From Planococcus sp. MSAK28401 (lineage in GTDB: Bacteria; Bacillota; Bacilli; Bacillales_A; Planococcaceae), in assembly GCF_018283455.1 (NCBI RefSeq), contig NZ_JAAMTH010000001.1:1407501-1471500 (forward strand): 64,000 nucleotides of DNA, given 5' to 3'. The notes under the pieces are model-generated. The model was not told the DNA's origin. It made no database searches and saw nothing but the letters and a program-made list of their open reading frames with translations. The position numbers and the translations under genes are program-made. Shown here piece after piece: positions 55,060-64,000 of the stretch; the stretch's first letter is position 1, and each line of letters opens with the position of its first letter.

Positions 55060-56127
55060 GTGAAAGTTGGTAACGCATTGAAACGTTTTCTAATGACTTT
55101 GGCCATCGTATTGGGCGCTGGCTTTTTGTTGAGCCTGACTGGTTTGTTCCTGCCGTGGCTGTTGGGCCCGATGGCGGCTTTTCTTATCTTGCGGCAAGTG
55201 ACCGATATGAAGTTCCACTGGCCGAAAGTATTCCGGACGCTTGGGTTGTTGCTGCTTGGCGTGCAGATCGGCGCAGCCTTTACCCAGGAGTCGGTATTGT
55301 TGATGGCGGCGGATCTGCCGTATATGTTTATCATGACCATCGCGGTCGTCGCGTTTTCCTTAGGGCTCGGCTGGTTGTTCCAGCGCATGACGCGCGTGAC
55401 GATGTCGACGGCGTTGCTCGGATCGATGCCGGGAGGCTTGTCGCAGATGGTGCTCATTTCTGAAGACGTGAAATCCGCCAATGTGACGATCGTGTCGGTC
55501 ATGCAGACTTTCCGCATCCTGCTTATCGTCTTTACCGTGCCGCTCGCTGCAGGACTTTTATCAGGGCGGGCTTCTGGCGATATTGTGGAGGCGGGCTTCC
55601 AGTTCTCACCTTACGCATTCGGCATTGCCCTTGTCTTCGGCTACGTATTATTCTGGATCATGAAGCGCATTTCTTTTCCAGCACGTGAATTGATGGCGCC
55701 GGTTCTTGCGATGGCGGTCGTCCAGACCTTGACCGGCAGCGATTTAATTGATTTGCCGAGTCTCGTCATCATTATCGCGCAAGTGTTGATCGGGACGCAT
55801 CTTGGTTTATCGATGGAAAAGCTCGGCGATTCCTTGGACGGGCGGATTGCGGGGGCGGTGTTTCTCAACACGGTACTGCTGATCGCTTTTTCTGCGGGTA
55901 TTGCCTACGGGCTCGAATGGTTATTGCCAGAGTATCTATTCCTCGACTTTTTCTTGAGTGCAGCTCCCGGCGGCATGGCCGAGATGACGATTACCGCACT
56001 CGAAGCGGGGGCGGATGTGCCGCTGGTGACGAGCTTACATCTGTTCCGGCTGTTCTTCATCTTGCTCATTGCGGCACCACTCGTCGCCTACTACGTGAAA
56101 AAGCTTGACGCTAAATCAGGCTATTGA
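55060..56127 (+). CDS. AbrB-family membrane protein (PF05145)
   Basis: A protein of up to 355 residues with about ten hydrophobic segments in two similar halves, each containing a LLGVQIG / LIGTHLG and MPGGLSQM / APGGMAEM pair (about 65 and 127 in the first half, 242 and 303 in the second), the internal duplication of this family. It is often labelled ammonia monooxygenase or AbrB regulator, neither of which fits an integral membrane protein; transport is plausible. GTG 55060 or TTG 55078 could be the start; neither has a clear ribosome binding site. It occupies the place of spoVID-ysxE in B. subtilis. Confidence 0.85.
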   Translation: MKVGNALKRFLMTLAIVLGAGFLLSLTGLFLPWLLGPMAAFLILRQVTDMKFHWPKVFRTLGLLLLGVQIGAAFTQESVLLMAADLPYMFIMTIAVVAFSLGLGWLFQRMTRVTMSTALLGSMPGGLSQMVLISEDVKSANVTIVSVMQTFRILLIVFTVPLAAGLLSGRASGDIVEAGFQFSPYAFGIALVFGYVLFWIMKRISFPARELMAPVLAMAVVQTLTGSDLIDLPSLVIIIAQVLIGTHLGLSMEKLGDSLDGRIAGAVFLNTVLLIAFSAGIAYGLEWLLPEYLFLDFFLSAAPGGMAEMTITALEAGADVPLVTSLHLFRLFFILLIAAPLVAYYVKKLDAKSGY

Positions 56128-56134
56128 GTACAAT
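56105..56134 (+). promoter_or_regulatory. promoter of the valS T-box transcript
   Basis: TTGACG (56105-56110), 18 bases, TACAAT (56129-56134), overlapping the end of the preceding gene. Confidence 0.65.
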
Positions 56135-56149
56135 AAGCTTAACAGGATA

Positions 56150-56386
56150 TTGATGCGTTGATGAGGATAGTAAAGTGTCCGGGACATTTCAGAGAGAAAG
56201 CCGAGTGGTGAAAGGCTTTCATGTTCCGCATTTGAATGTCACCTCGGAGCAGTTGCCGTGAAATGAGTAGCGGGAACCGGATGCGAATCCGTTATCGAAC
56301 TTGAGAGCCAGGCGAATTCTGCCTGTGTATAAAGGTGGTACCGCGAAAAACTCCTTCGTCCTTTACGAGACGACAGGAGTTTTTTT
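56150..56386 (+). promoter_or_regulatory. T-box leader responding to uncharged tRNA-Val
   Basis: Conserved T-box AAAGGTGGTACCGCG at 56332-56346, terminator aactcct / aggagtt (56348-56381) with inner tcgtc / gacga and T-run. Stem I bulge gaatGTCacc places a GUC valine specifier at 56238-56240. Controls valS by antitermination. Confidence 0.92.
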
Positions 56387-56446
56387 GTATTCATTTTTAA
56401 GTTCGACAGAAAATGTGCCGCATGTTGGCCAAGAGGAGGAATTTGG

Positions 56447-59080
56447 ATGAGCAAGCAATTATCAACGAAATACGAACCGCAAGCAATCGAACAAGGGCGT
56501 TACGACTGGTGGGTGGACAATAAATTCTTCGAAGCGAAACCGGAAAGCGGCAAAACGCCATATACCATCGTCATCCCGCCGCCGAACGTCACGGGCAAGC
56601 TTCACTTGGGGCATGCTTGGGATACCACCTTGCAGGACATCATGACCCGCATGAAGCGCATGCAGGGCTATGATGCGTTGTGGCTGCCTGGCATGGACCA
56701 TGCCGGCATCGCGACACAGGCGAAAGTCGAAGGCAAGCTGAAAGAAGAAGGCCGTTCACGCCACGATATGGGCCGCGAAGCGTTCCTTGAGGAGTCGTGG
56801 AAATGGAAAGAAGAATACGCAGGCCATATCCGCCAGCAATGGTCGAAACTTGGCCTGGGGCTTGACTATTCACGCGAGCGTTTCACTTTGGACGAAGGCT
56901 TGTCCAAAGCGGTGCGCGAAGTATTCGTCAAATTATACGAGAAGAAATTGATTTACCGTGGCAAATACATCATCAACTGGGACCCGGCGACACAAACAGC
57001 AATCTCGGATATCGAAGTGATCTACAAAGACGTACAAGGTGCGTTCTATCATATGCGCTATCCGTTGGCTGATGGTTCTGGCCATATTGAAATTGCGACG
57101 ACTCGCCCTGAGACGATGCTTGGCGATACGGCAGTCGCGGTTCACCCGAGAGATGAACGCTATCAGCATTTGATCGGCAAAAAAGTCATCTTGCCGATCA
57201 TCGGCCGTGAAATTGAAATCGTTGCAGACGATTACGTCGACCGCGAATTCGGAAGCGGTGCCGTGAAAATCACGCCGGCCCACGACCCGAACGACTTTGA
57301 AATCGGCAATCGCCACAATTTGGAACGCGTTCTCATCATGCATGAAGACGGCTCGATGAACGAAAACGCCGGCAAATACGAAGGCATGGACCGCTTCGAA
57401 TGCCGTAAAGCAATTATCAAAGACCTTCAGGATATGGACGTTTTATTCAAAATTGAAGAACATCTTCATTCCGTCGGGCATTCCGAGCGCAGCGGTGCAG
57501 TCGTCGAACCGTATTTATCGACACAATGGTTCGTGGACATGCAGCCACTCGCGAAGAAAGCGGTCGACAGCCAGAAGAGCGAAGACGGCGTCAATTTCGT
57601 GCCGGACCGTTTCGAAAAAACCTATTTGCACTGGATGGAAAACATCCGCGATTGGTGCATCTCGCGTCAATTGTGGTGGGGACATCAGATTCCGGCTTGG
57701 TACCATAACGAAACCGGCGAAATCTATGTCGGCCACGAAGCACCGGCGGACGCAGAAAACTGGACGCAAGATGAAGATGTTCTCGATACGTGGTTCTCAT
57801 CCGCCCTATGGCCGTTCTCGACACTCGGCTGGCCGGAAGAAAACGATGAGTTGAGCCGTTACTACCCGACCGATGCACTCGTGACGGGCTATGACATCAT
57901 CAACTTCTGGGTATCGCGCATGATTTTCCAGGCACTTGAATTCACTGGTGAAAAACCGTTCAAAGACGTGCTCATCCACGGCCTCGTTAGGGATGCGGAA
58001 GGACGCAAAATGTCGAAATCACTCGGCAACGGCGTCGACCCGATGGACGTGATCTCGGAATACGGTGCAGATTCCTTGCGCTACTTCCTGGCGACTGCAT
58101 CATCTCCAGGGCAGGACCTGCGCTACTCGAACGACAAAGTCGAGTCGGTTTGGAACTTTGCCAATAAAATCTGGAATGCCTCGCGCTTTGCAATGATGAA
58201 CATGGAAGGCATGGAGCACAAAGATATCGGTTTGTCCGGCGAGAAATCCGTGGCTGATACATGGATCTTGACGCGCCTCAACGAAACGATCGAACAAGTG
58301 ACAGACCTTGCGGAACGCTACGAGTTTGGGGAAGTAGGCCGCTTGCTTTACAATTTCATCTGGGATGATTTCTGTGACTGGTATATTGAAATGGCGAAAT
58401 TGCCATTGTACGGAGAAGACGAGCAGGCAAAAGCGATGACGCGTTCGGTGCTCGCTTACGTGCTCGATAACACAATGCGTTTGCTACACCCGTTCATGCC
58501 GTTCATCACTGAAGAAATCTGGCAGAACTTGCCGACTGAAGGCGAATCCATCACGATTGCCGCTTGGCCGACAGCCGACCCGGCACTGAGTGATGTGAAA
58601 AAAGCCGACAGCATGAAGCTATTGATGGACGTTATTCGTTCGGTCCGCACGATCCGCGCGGAAGTCCAGACGCCGATGAGCAAGAAAGTGCCGATGACGA
58701 TCAGCGCGAAAGACGCGACAACTTTATCGGTGCTCGAAGAAAACGCAGCGTATATCGAACGTTTCTGCAACCCGGAGACGTTGACGATTGGCCACAACAT
58801 CGAAGCACCAGAGAAATCGATGTCAGCGGTCGTGTCCGGAGCGGAATTGTTCATGCCGCTTGAAGGCTTGATCGACATCGAAGAAGAATTGAAACGCCTG
58901 CAAAAAGAACTCGACAAATGGGCGAAGGAAGTCAAACTCGTTCAAGGCAAATTGTCGAACGAACGCTTCGTGTCGAAAGCACCGGAAGCGGTAGTGGCAG
59001 AGGAACGCAAGAAAGAAGCGGATTACCTCGAGAAGCACGCAACCGTTGAAAAACGCATGGAAGAATTGAAGAACCTGTAA
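56447..59080 (+). CDS. valS: valine--tRNA ligase
   Basis: Class I synthetase charging tRNA-Val, with an editing domain against threonine. 877 residues. HIGH-type motif [20 protein letters not shown] (about 44-63), CP1 editing region (about 190-350, [18 protein letters not shown]), [22 protein letters not shown] motif [14 protein letters not shown] (about 520-533), anticodon-binding helices and a C-terminal coiled coil (from about 810, [20 protein letters not shown]). ATG 56447 after AAGAGGAGGAATTTGG. Confidence 0.97.
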   Translation: MSKQLSTKYEPQAIEQGRYDWWVDNKFFEAKPESGKTPYTIVIPPPNVTGKLHLGHAWDTTLQDIMTRMKRMQGYDALWLPGMDHAGIATQAKVEGKLKEEGRSRHDMGREAFLEESWKWKEEYAGHIRQQWSKLGLGLDYSRERFTLDEGLSKAVREVFVKLYEKKLIYRGKYIINWDPATQTAISDIEVIYKDVQGAFYHMRYPLADGSGHIEIATTRPETMLGDTAVAVHPRDERYQHLIGKKVILPIIGREIEIVADDYVDREFGSGAVKITPAHDPNDFEIGNRHNLERVLIMHEDGSMNENAGKYEGMDRFECRKAIIKDLQDMDVLFKIEEHLHSVGHSERSGAVVEPYLSTQWFVDMQPLAKKAVDSQKSEDGVNFVPDRFEKTYLHWMENIRDWCISRQLWWGHQIPAWYHNETGEIYVGHEAPADAENWTQDEDVLDTWFSSALWPFSTLGWPEENDELSRYYPTDALVTGYDIINFWVSRMIFQALEFTGEKPFKDVLIHGLVRDAEGRKMSKSLGNGVDPMDVISEYGADSLRYFLATASSPGQDLRYSNDKVESVWNFANKIWNASRFAMMNMEGMEHKDIGLSGEKSVADTWILTRLNETIEQVTDLAERYEFGEVGRLLYNFIWDDFCDWYIEMAKLPLYGEDEQAKAMTRSVLAYVLDNTMRLLHPFMPFITEEIWQNLPTEGESITIAAWPTADPALSDVKKADSMKLLMDVIRSVRTIRAEVQTPMSKKVPMTISAKDATTLSVLEENAAYIERFCNPETLTIGHNIEAPEKSMSAVVSGAELFMPLEGLIDIEEELKRLQKELDKWAKEVKLVQGKLSNERFVSKAPEAVVAEERKKEADYLEKHATVEKRMEELKNL

Positions 59081-59083
59081 TAG

Positions 59084-59120
59084 AAAAAAGCGATTCCCGA
59101 ATTGGGGAATCGCTTTTTTA
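59084..59120. terminator. bidirectional terminator between valS and the reverse ATP-grasp pair
   Basis: aaaaaagcgattccc / ggggaatcgctttttt around gaatt; A- and T-tracts allow use from both sides. Confidence 0.9.
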
Positions 59121-59912
59121 GTTCCGGTCACTTTCGCGGAACGGATAGTTTTGTTCCAGTTTCGTAAAATGTTGTGCCAAGAGCTCGGCGATATTGTCCT
59201 CATGTGTTTGATAAAAGGAGCGGGCGCCGACGGGGTCTTCAAGTTCATTGAACACATGGCGGCCGTCTTCCAACAACAAAAAATCGATGCCGATATAATC
59301 ACTCTTCAACGCTTTGGCAATGTTTTCAATGTCTCGCCGTTGGACAGCCGTCAGTTCAAAGCTTTCAGCGCTAGCACCAAGTGAATAATTCGCTTTGAAT
59401 GAATCAGTGGCACTGCGTTTGACTGCACCGACGATTTCCTTGCCGATGACGTATGCCCGGACATCGGCTATATGCGGGATGACAGGCTGATAGAGGAGAG
59501 GTACTTTAGTGTCCGGCATATCTTGAGCGGATTTCACGAGCCAAACTTCCTGGCCTCCATGGCCGTCTGCAGTTTTGCTTACATAAGGCACTGGGAGCGG
59601 CGTTTTCTGTGTCGGGATCACCGGCACGCCGAGCAGTTGCAGAAATTGATGGCTCTGCCATTTGTCGTTGGCGATGCGGTTCACTTCTGCACGGTTGATG
59701 AGCCGTACGCCGCGGTCTTCCAAAAAACGCGCCGCATGCGGCTGGCGTACGCGAAAAAACACCGATTGCCCCTGGACACGCTTAAGTAATTGTTCCAGCC
59801 CCGAATCGCTCCAATCGTCCCAGGTGAGTAACTCAATTGAACAAAAGCGCTTTAATTCATCAATAAAACCTTGATTGTGCTGCGCAGCGGCGGATTCGTA
59901 TAAAAAGATCAT
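59118..59912 (-). CDS. RimK-like ATP-grasp protein (second of a pair)
   Basis: A 264-residue ATP-grasp protein, probably an amino acid or peptide ligase. ATP-grasp elements: central-domain lysine in INRAEVNRIANDKWQSHQFL (about 75-94), VSKTADGHGGQEVWLV (about 110-125, glycine-rich lid), RAYVIGKEIVGAVKRSATDS (about 152-171) and the metal site IGIDFLLLEDGRHVFNELED (about 208-227). The N-terminal part is short compared with RimK. It overlaps the upstream ATP-grasp gene by four bases, so both products are likely made together. Substrate unknown. Confidence 0.82.
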   Translation of the reverse strand: MIFLYESAAAQHNQGFIDELKRFCSIELLTWDDWSDSGLEQLLKRVQGQSVFFRVRQPHAARFLEDRGVRLINRAEVNRIANDKWQSHQFLQLLGVPVIPTQKTPLPVPYVSKTADGHGGQEVWLVKSAQDMPDTKVPLLYQPVIPHIADVRAYVIGKEIVGAVKRSATDSFKANYSLGASAESFELTAVQRRDIENIAKALKSDYIGIDFLLLEDGRHVFNELEDPVGARSFYQTHEDNIAELLAQHFTKLEQNYPFRESDRN

Positions 59913-60778
59913 GCCAAATCCTCCTGGATATAGCGGATCATCTCATCTGCGACATTGATGCCTGTGACATTGAGGATATTGCGGATATGTGCAGCCGCAT
60001 TGACTTCACAGACGAGCGTTTGGCCGTCCGGTCCGTATAGCAGATCGACGCCGGCAAATACGGCACCGACTGCTTGTGCCGCCTCCAGTGCGAGTTGTTG
60101 TTGCTCGGGAGTCAGTTCGACTGGGAACGCCCGGCCGCCGTTTGTGATGTTCGCACGGAAGTCGGTATCGGATTGTCGTTTCATGGCCGCAACGATTTTT
60201 TCTCCGACGATATTGACACGGATGTCGCGCCCGCGGCTTTCCGCGATGAATTCTTGGAATACGTAATCGATTCCGGATAGGCTTTCGACTTTTTCGTAAA
60301 ACTCAATTTCCGTTTCAATCAAATACACTTTCATGCCAAACGACCCGTGCCCTTCCTTGATGATCATCGGCAAGCCGATTTGAGCCAATACGCCTTCAAA
60401 ATAGCCGGAACCTTGGATCGTGAAGTTCGGATACACTTTCGGAGCGACGATCGTCTTCGGCATCGGGATTTTTCTTTCCGCCAAGCGGATGTATTGCGTG
60501 GCTTTGTTATCGCATAAGTCGATGATCGCCGGATCGTTATAAACGGGAACCCCACGGCTTTTAAGAAAATAGCCGAGCAAAATGTCTTTGTCGAGCAGCA
60601 CCGCAAAATCGGGAAACGACTGCTGTTCAGACAGCGACATTTGGATTTCGTAATTTTTCTTGATTGACACTTGGATGCCTTGGCGCTCGGCGGCTTCTGC
60701 CATCAATTGCGCTTGGTCTTGAAATTTATCGGAAACGAGGCTTCCGTTATAGATAACCCAACAACTCAGCATTTCCAT
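59909..60778 (-). CDS. RimK family ATP-grasp ligase (first of a pair)
   Basis: A 289-residue protein of the RimK/LysX type. N-terminal alpha/beta domain SCWVIYNGSLVSDKFQDQAQ, FAVLLDKDILLGYFLKSRGV (about 57-76), central domain LCDNKATQYIRLAERKIPMP, LPMIIKEGHGSFGMKVYLI (about 134-152), RVNIVGEKIVAAMKRQSDTD (about 186-205) and metal-binding GVDLLYGPDGQTLVCEVNAA (about 243-262), where E-x-N is intact. Such enzymes add glutamate or other amino acids to a protein, peptide or cofactor. Divergent from folC across an operator-like dyad. Confidence 0.85.
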   Translation of the reverse strand: MEMLSCWVIYNGSLVSDKFQDQAQLMAEAAERQGIQVSIKKNYEIQMSLSEQQSFPDFAVLLDKDILLGYFLKSRGVPVYNDPAIIDLCDNKATQYIRLAERKIPMPKTIVAPKVYPNFTIQGSGYFEGVLAQIGLPMIIKEGHGSFGMKVYLIETEIEFYEKVESLSGIDYVFQEFIAESRGRDIRVNIVGEKIVAAMKRQSDTDFRANITNGGRAFPVELTPEQQQLALEAAQAVGAVFAGVDLLYGPDGQTLVCEVNAAAHIRNILNVTGINVADEMIRYIQEDLA

Positions 60779-60787
60779 TCCACCTTC

Positions 60788-60818
60788 ATGATATACTCAT
60801 ACGTAAAAAGTGTATCAT
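60788..60818. promoter_or_regulatory. dyad in the divergent ATP-grasp/folC promoter region
   Basis: atgatatact (60788-60797) and agtgtatcat (60809-60818) form 10-bp arms with one mismatch and an 11-base centre; both contain -10-like sequences for opposite directions. Confidence 0.45.
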
Positions 60819-60844
60819 GTTTACTTACGGAAAGAGGTTTTTTT

Positions 60845-62035
60845 ATGATTACAGGACTCGATCACTATAAAGATAAATGGGGTGTCCGGTCGGATGCTTC
60901 GATTCAACCTGGACTAGAAGCGATGGAATCCGCTTTGGCTGAGTTGGGGAACCCCCATCAAGGACTGTCCTTTATCCACATCGCAGGAACCAATGGCAAA
61001 GGCTCCACGGCAGCTTTAGTTTCCTCCATTCTTATGGCGCACGGAAAACGGGTCGGCAATTTCTTTTCCCCTGCGATCGAAGATGTCCATGACCAAATCC
61101 AAATCGATCGGCTGCCGGTCGGAGCAGCGGAAATCGACCAGGCAATGGAACAACTGGCGAACGTGAAAACGCCATTGACGGATTTTGAATTGCTGACGGC
61201 TGCTGCCTTTCTTATATTTAAAGAAAAATCGTTGGACTACATCGTTATCGAAGCGGGCATGGGCGGCAGATTCGACAGCACCAATGTGATCGACCCGCTC
61301 ATTGCGATCATCACGAGCATTTCCAAGGAACACACAAAGTTTCTCGGCGACAGCATTGAAGAAATTTCCTGGCATAAAGCCGGCATTATCAAATCAAACA
61401 AGCCTGTCATCATCGGGCAATTGCCGGATCCTGCCCGCATGATAGTCAATGAAATTGCGAATGAAAAAAATTCTGCTGTCTTTGCTGTTCAAGAGGGCTA
61501 TAGCGGTCCTTTGAAACTGAAAGGGGATCATCAGAAAATCAACGCCTCTTTGGCATGGATGGCTGCTGAGCAATTGCTGGCAGGAAACTTTGATGAAGAA
61601 AAAGCGGTTTACGGCTTATCTCACGCTTCTATTTCATTCCGCTTTGAAGAAGTATTCCGCGATGTTATTTTTGACGGGGCACACAATGAAGCGAGCATCA
61701 AAGCTTTGGTGAAAACCATACAGCAAAATTACCCAAATAAAAAAATCTGTATCGTAATGGGGTTAATTCAAGGTAAGGACTATTTATCTATTTTAAGAGA
61801 GCTGGAAAAAATTAGCACTGATTTTACGTTTATTGATTTCAGCGAAGACCGTGCAATGCCGGCGCATATTTTATTTTCAGAAAATATAAGTAAAATAAAG
61901 ACAATTCGAAATGATTATGATATATTACCTGTACAAGAAGATAGGGAAGTGACAATAGTCACAGGTTCTCTTTACCTACTTAGTATTTTAAAACAACAAA
62001 ATTATGAAATGTTCCGGCATTACAAAAACCGCTGA
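60845..62035 (+). CDS. folC: dihydrofolate/folylpolyglutamate synthase
   Basis: Mur-ligase-fold enzyme adding glutamate to (dihydro)folate. 396 residues, about 30 shorter than B. subtilis FolC. P-loop FIHIAGTNGKGSTAALVSSI (about 41-60), FFSPAIEDVHDQIQID (about 73-88, in place of the usual SPHL), TDFELLTAAAFLIF, VIEAGMGGRFDSTNVIDPLI (about 136-155), SISKEHTKFLGDSIEEISWH and VIFDGAHNEASI (about 275-286). ATG 60845 after GGAAAGAGGTTTTTTT. The last 300 bases are clearly richer in A+T than the rest. A second FolC may exist elsewhere; follows valS in gene order as in B. subtilis. Confidence 0.9.
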   Translation: MITGLDHYKDKWGVRSDASIQPGLEAMESALAELGNPHQGLSFIHIAGTNGKGSTAALVSSILMAHGKRVGNFFSPAIEDVHDQIQIDRLPVGAAEIDQAMEQLANVKTPLTDFELLTAAAFLIFKEKSLDYIVIEAGMGGRFDSTNVIDPLIAIITSISKEHTKFLGDSIEEISWHKAGIIKSNKPVIIGQLPDPARMIVNEIANEKNSAVFAVQEGYSGPLKLKGDHQKINASLAWMAAEQLLAGNFDEEKAVYGLSHASISFRFEEVFRDVIFDGAHNEASIKALVKTIQQNYPNKKICIVMGLIQGKDYLSILRELEKISTDFTFIDFSEDRAMPAHILFSENISKIKTIRNDYDILPVQEDREVTIVTGSLYLLSILKQQNYEMFRHYKNR

Positions 62036-62081
62036 TCATCAAAATGGGGGCGCTGCAAGAACATAGCAAGGGAGAAGAGCG

Positions 62082-63788
62082 ATGGATCCATTATCAAAAA
62101 GAAAGAGAATTCTTTGGACGGCATGGTTGTTAATCGTTCCGCCAGGACTCTACCTTATCTATCAATATTACCCGCCGCCTGCTATGGAAATGGCCGATAT
62201 GTTAGCCTATTTGGCTTTTTTCGTTCTGGCTTGCTTGTTCCCGATGAACATTGGCGGCGTGCCGACGTACCTTGTCCAATGGCTAATGGTTGCCGTGTTC
62301 TTGAAGTACGGGCTATTCGTGGAAGTCATACTTTCCCAAGTAACGATGCTCATCGTTATTTTACGGTTGCGGACTTCTGAAAGCCTGTCGGTGCGAATTC
62401 CGTTCAATTCCATGATGTTTTATTTTATTTCTGTAATTGCCGGTTTGTCATTTATGCTTGCAGGCGGTGAGATCGGTTCGTTGAATCTGGGAGATGTTAT
62501 CTTGTTCGGCCTGTTGTTCCAGACCGTCTCTTTCGTCGCAAATCAATTGATTCTCTATGGCTATATCCGCATCCTTGGTGAACATAAAGATTTTTTCTCA
62601 CTCGATACCATTTGGGATTTCTCCATTACATTTTTAGTTTTCCCATTCTCTATCGCCCTTTATATGTCAGAAGCTTATTTCGGCTTGGCGGCATTGCTGC
62701 TGCTCGGCATTCCGTTCTTTACGATGACTGCCATTATACATATGTACACCAATTCTGAAAAAGTGAACAACGATTTGAAAAAAGCGGGGGAGATCGGACA
62801 TCAACTGGCTGCCCGCTTGTCTTCCGATGAAGTGCTCGACCAGTTCGTCATTCAAGTCGCTGAACTTTTTAAAGTGGATTATGCCTATGTAATCGATTAC
62901 CGGAACAACGAATTATTGATCATGCTGCGCATGTTTGAAGACAATGAATTCAAACCAATCGACATAGAGCCGGTCAACTACGACCAAGGGATCGCGGGAA
63001 AAGCAATCATTGAAAACGATTCTTTTATTTTCAGCAGCAAAGCCCAGTGGAAGAACATACCAACAGAGTATATCCATGCGGAGTCAGAGAGCCTCATGGC
63101 GATGCCCATTTCGAGAAACAATAAAATCGAAGGGGTGTTGGTTCTCGCCACACGCCGGAAGCACGCATTTCTTCACCACCAGCTTCAAATTTTGGACATC
63201 TTAAGCACTTATTTTGCCGTTTCCTTGGAAAAAGCGGTGCTCGTCCAAAAAGCGATCGCTAAGAGCGAACGCTGCGGGCTGACCAAATTATACAATTACC
63301 GCTATTTGGACGAAGCGATCGGCAAATGCATGGAACAAGTGAACAACGGAGAACTCGACAACTTATCCGTCATCATGATGGACATCGACTATTTCAAAAC
63401 AATCAACGATAAATACGGGCACCAAAGTGGCAATGAAATCTTAATCGGTCTTGCCAAACTATTAACTGACATGGTCGGAAGCGAAGGAACCATTGCGCGC
63501 TATGGAGGCGAAGAATTTGTCATCCTGCTGCCAAGCTACGGCAAAGAATTGGCGCTGTTGTTCGCTGAAAACATTCGCAAGGAAATTGAAAAGCACGAAT
63601 TCACCATCCACAGCGATCTGGATGAACATCGAGGCCCTACCAGCATCAAGATCACCATGAGCATCGGCGTCTCCTCAGCACCACAAGACAGCGATGACGC
63701 CATGGCCATGATCCGCAATGCGGACCGGGCTTTGTATATTGGGGCGAAGCAAGCGGGGCGGAATAAGGTTGCGGCTTATACGAAATAA
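62082..63788 (+). CDS. membrane GAF-GGDEF diguanylate cyclase
   Basis: Probable c-di-GMP synthase. 568 residues. About seven or eight membrane helices fill residues 8-222, then a GAF-like sensor domain (about 240-390, LAARLSSDEVLDQFVIQVAE) and a C-terminal GGDEF domain (about 400-568): LTKLYNYRYLDEAI, IMMDIDYFKTINDKYGHQSG (metal Asp and substrate-binding N, about 427-446), active-site RYGGEEFVILLP (about 471-482) and IRNADRALYIGAKQAGRNKV. GGEEF is an active-type signature. ATG 62082 after GGGAGAAGAGCG. 46 bases after folC without an evident terminator between. Confidence 0.92.
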   Translation: MDPLSKRKRILWTAWLLIVPPGLYLIYQYYPPPAMEMADMLAYLAFFVLACLFPMNIGGVPTYLVQWLMVAVFLKYGLFVEVILSQVTMLIVILRLRTSESLSVRIPFNSMMFYFISVIAGLSFMLAGGEIGSLNLGDVILFGLLFQTVSFVANQLILYGYIRILGEHKDFFSLDTIWDFSITFLVFPFSIALYMSEAYFGLAALLLLGIPFFTMTAIIHMYTNSEKVNNDLKKAGEIGHQLAARLSSDEVLDQFVIQVAELFKVDYAYVIDYRNNELLIMLRMFEDNEFKPIDIEPVNYDQGIAGKAIIENDSFIFSSKAQWKNIPTEYIHAESESLMAMPISRNNKIEGVLVLATRRKHAFLHHQLQILDILSTYFAVSLEKAVLVQKAIAKSERCGLTKLYNYRYLDEAIGKCMEQVNNGELDNLSVIMMDIDYFKTINDKYGHQSGNEILIGLAKLLTDMVGSEGTIARYGGEEFVILLPSYGKELALLFAENIRKEIEKHEFTIHSDLDEHRGPTSIKITMSIGVSSAPQDSDDAMAMIRNADRALYIGAKQAGRNKVAAYTK

Positions 63789-63826
63789 GACTACAGATGG
63801 GCGCTCCCCATTTCTAGTCTTTTTTT
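63787..63826 (+). terminator. terminator after the GGDEF gene
   Basis: aagactacagatggg / ccccatttctagtctt around cgct, followed by eight T. Confidence 0.88.
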
Positions 63827-63972
63827 TGTGGGCATTTTAAATGATTGGAATAAAACAATGCGAAAATACAAAAAAAATGCAATAATAGTGATGAATACAT
63901 GTATGATATGAAATAAATTACATTTAATTGATAAATTAATAATAAGTGACATTGTTGATGAGGTGAAGGTAT

Positions 63973-64000
63973 TTGAAATTTCTATTAAACAATCAAGAAG
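63973..64000 (+). CDS. start of a truncated reading frame at the window edge
   Basis: TTG 63973 preceded by GAGGTGAAGG opens a frame MKFLLNNQE that runs off the window. The ribosome binding site makes a real start plausible; nothing can be said of its product. The preceding 140 bases are AT-rich with no other feature seen. Confidence 0.4.

Overview
The window looks like a chromosomal segment of a low-to-mid GC, non-sporulating member of the Bacillales, most likely Planococcaceae (Planococcus or Planomicrobium type). This rests on gene order, which follows the Bacillus subtilis infC to folC region almost gene by gene, and on protein character. Every sporulation gene I remember from the matching B. 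subtilis stretch is missing (sspI, gerE, gerM, lonB, spoVID). Genus is inference; no 16S or other marker is present.

Layout. 1-3.8 kb: infC-rpmI-rplT (IF3, L35, L20), ysdA, ysdB, a dimeric-type dUTPase and an M42 aminopeptidase. 3.8-6.5 kb: an accessory patch with a NERD-domain protein flanked on both sides by 21-bp-period repeat arrays, then a small Xre regulator, a membrane protein and a small-multidrug-export-like protein. 6.5-13.1 kb: an rRNA methyltransferase, T-box-controlled pheST and a complete-looking IS1182-type element. 13.1-19.6 kb: rnhC (reverse strand), zapA, cvpA-like, polX, mutS2, a DUF350 gene and a 26-codon membrane ORF. 19.6-24.7 kb: the fatty-acid degradation set fadD-fadR-fadB-etfB-etfA with a perfect FadR-type palindrome. 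24.8-32.6 kb: trxA, uvrC, lysine-riboswitch lysC and sdhCAB. 32.7-36.0 kb: thioesterase, MarR, murI, rph, rdgB. 36.0-40.0 kb: tRNA-Arg(UCU) followed by cargo not found here in B. subtilis (polysaccharide deacetylase with a structured leader, PhzF, YdcF-like, OsmC). 40.0-47.2 kb: ysoA, tig, clpX, lonA, engB. 47.2-48.6 kb: a 1.4-kb gene-free stretch with a roughly 218-bp tandem repeat and an interspersed repeat. 48.6-54.9 kb: the hemAXCDBL heme operon with a PerR-like box. 54.9-59.1 kb: an AbrB-family membrane protein and T-box-controlled valS. 59.1-63.8 kb: two overlapping RimK-like ATP-grasp genes (reverse), divergent folC and a GGDEF protein. A new reading frame starts at the right edge.

Much of the content is core housekeeping: translation, protein quality control, DNA repair, beta-oxidation feeding electrons through EtfAB, succinate dehydrogenase and heme synthesis for the respiratory chain. 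Regulation is visible as two T-boxes (Phe, Val), a lysine riboswitch, several TTGNNN-N16/18-TATAAT-like promoters and many intrinsic terminators. The parts least explained by known genes are the 21-bp arrays around the NERD gene, the 218-bp tandem repeat before hemA, the inverted-repeat element between rpmI and rplT, and the leader of the deacetylase gene.
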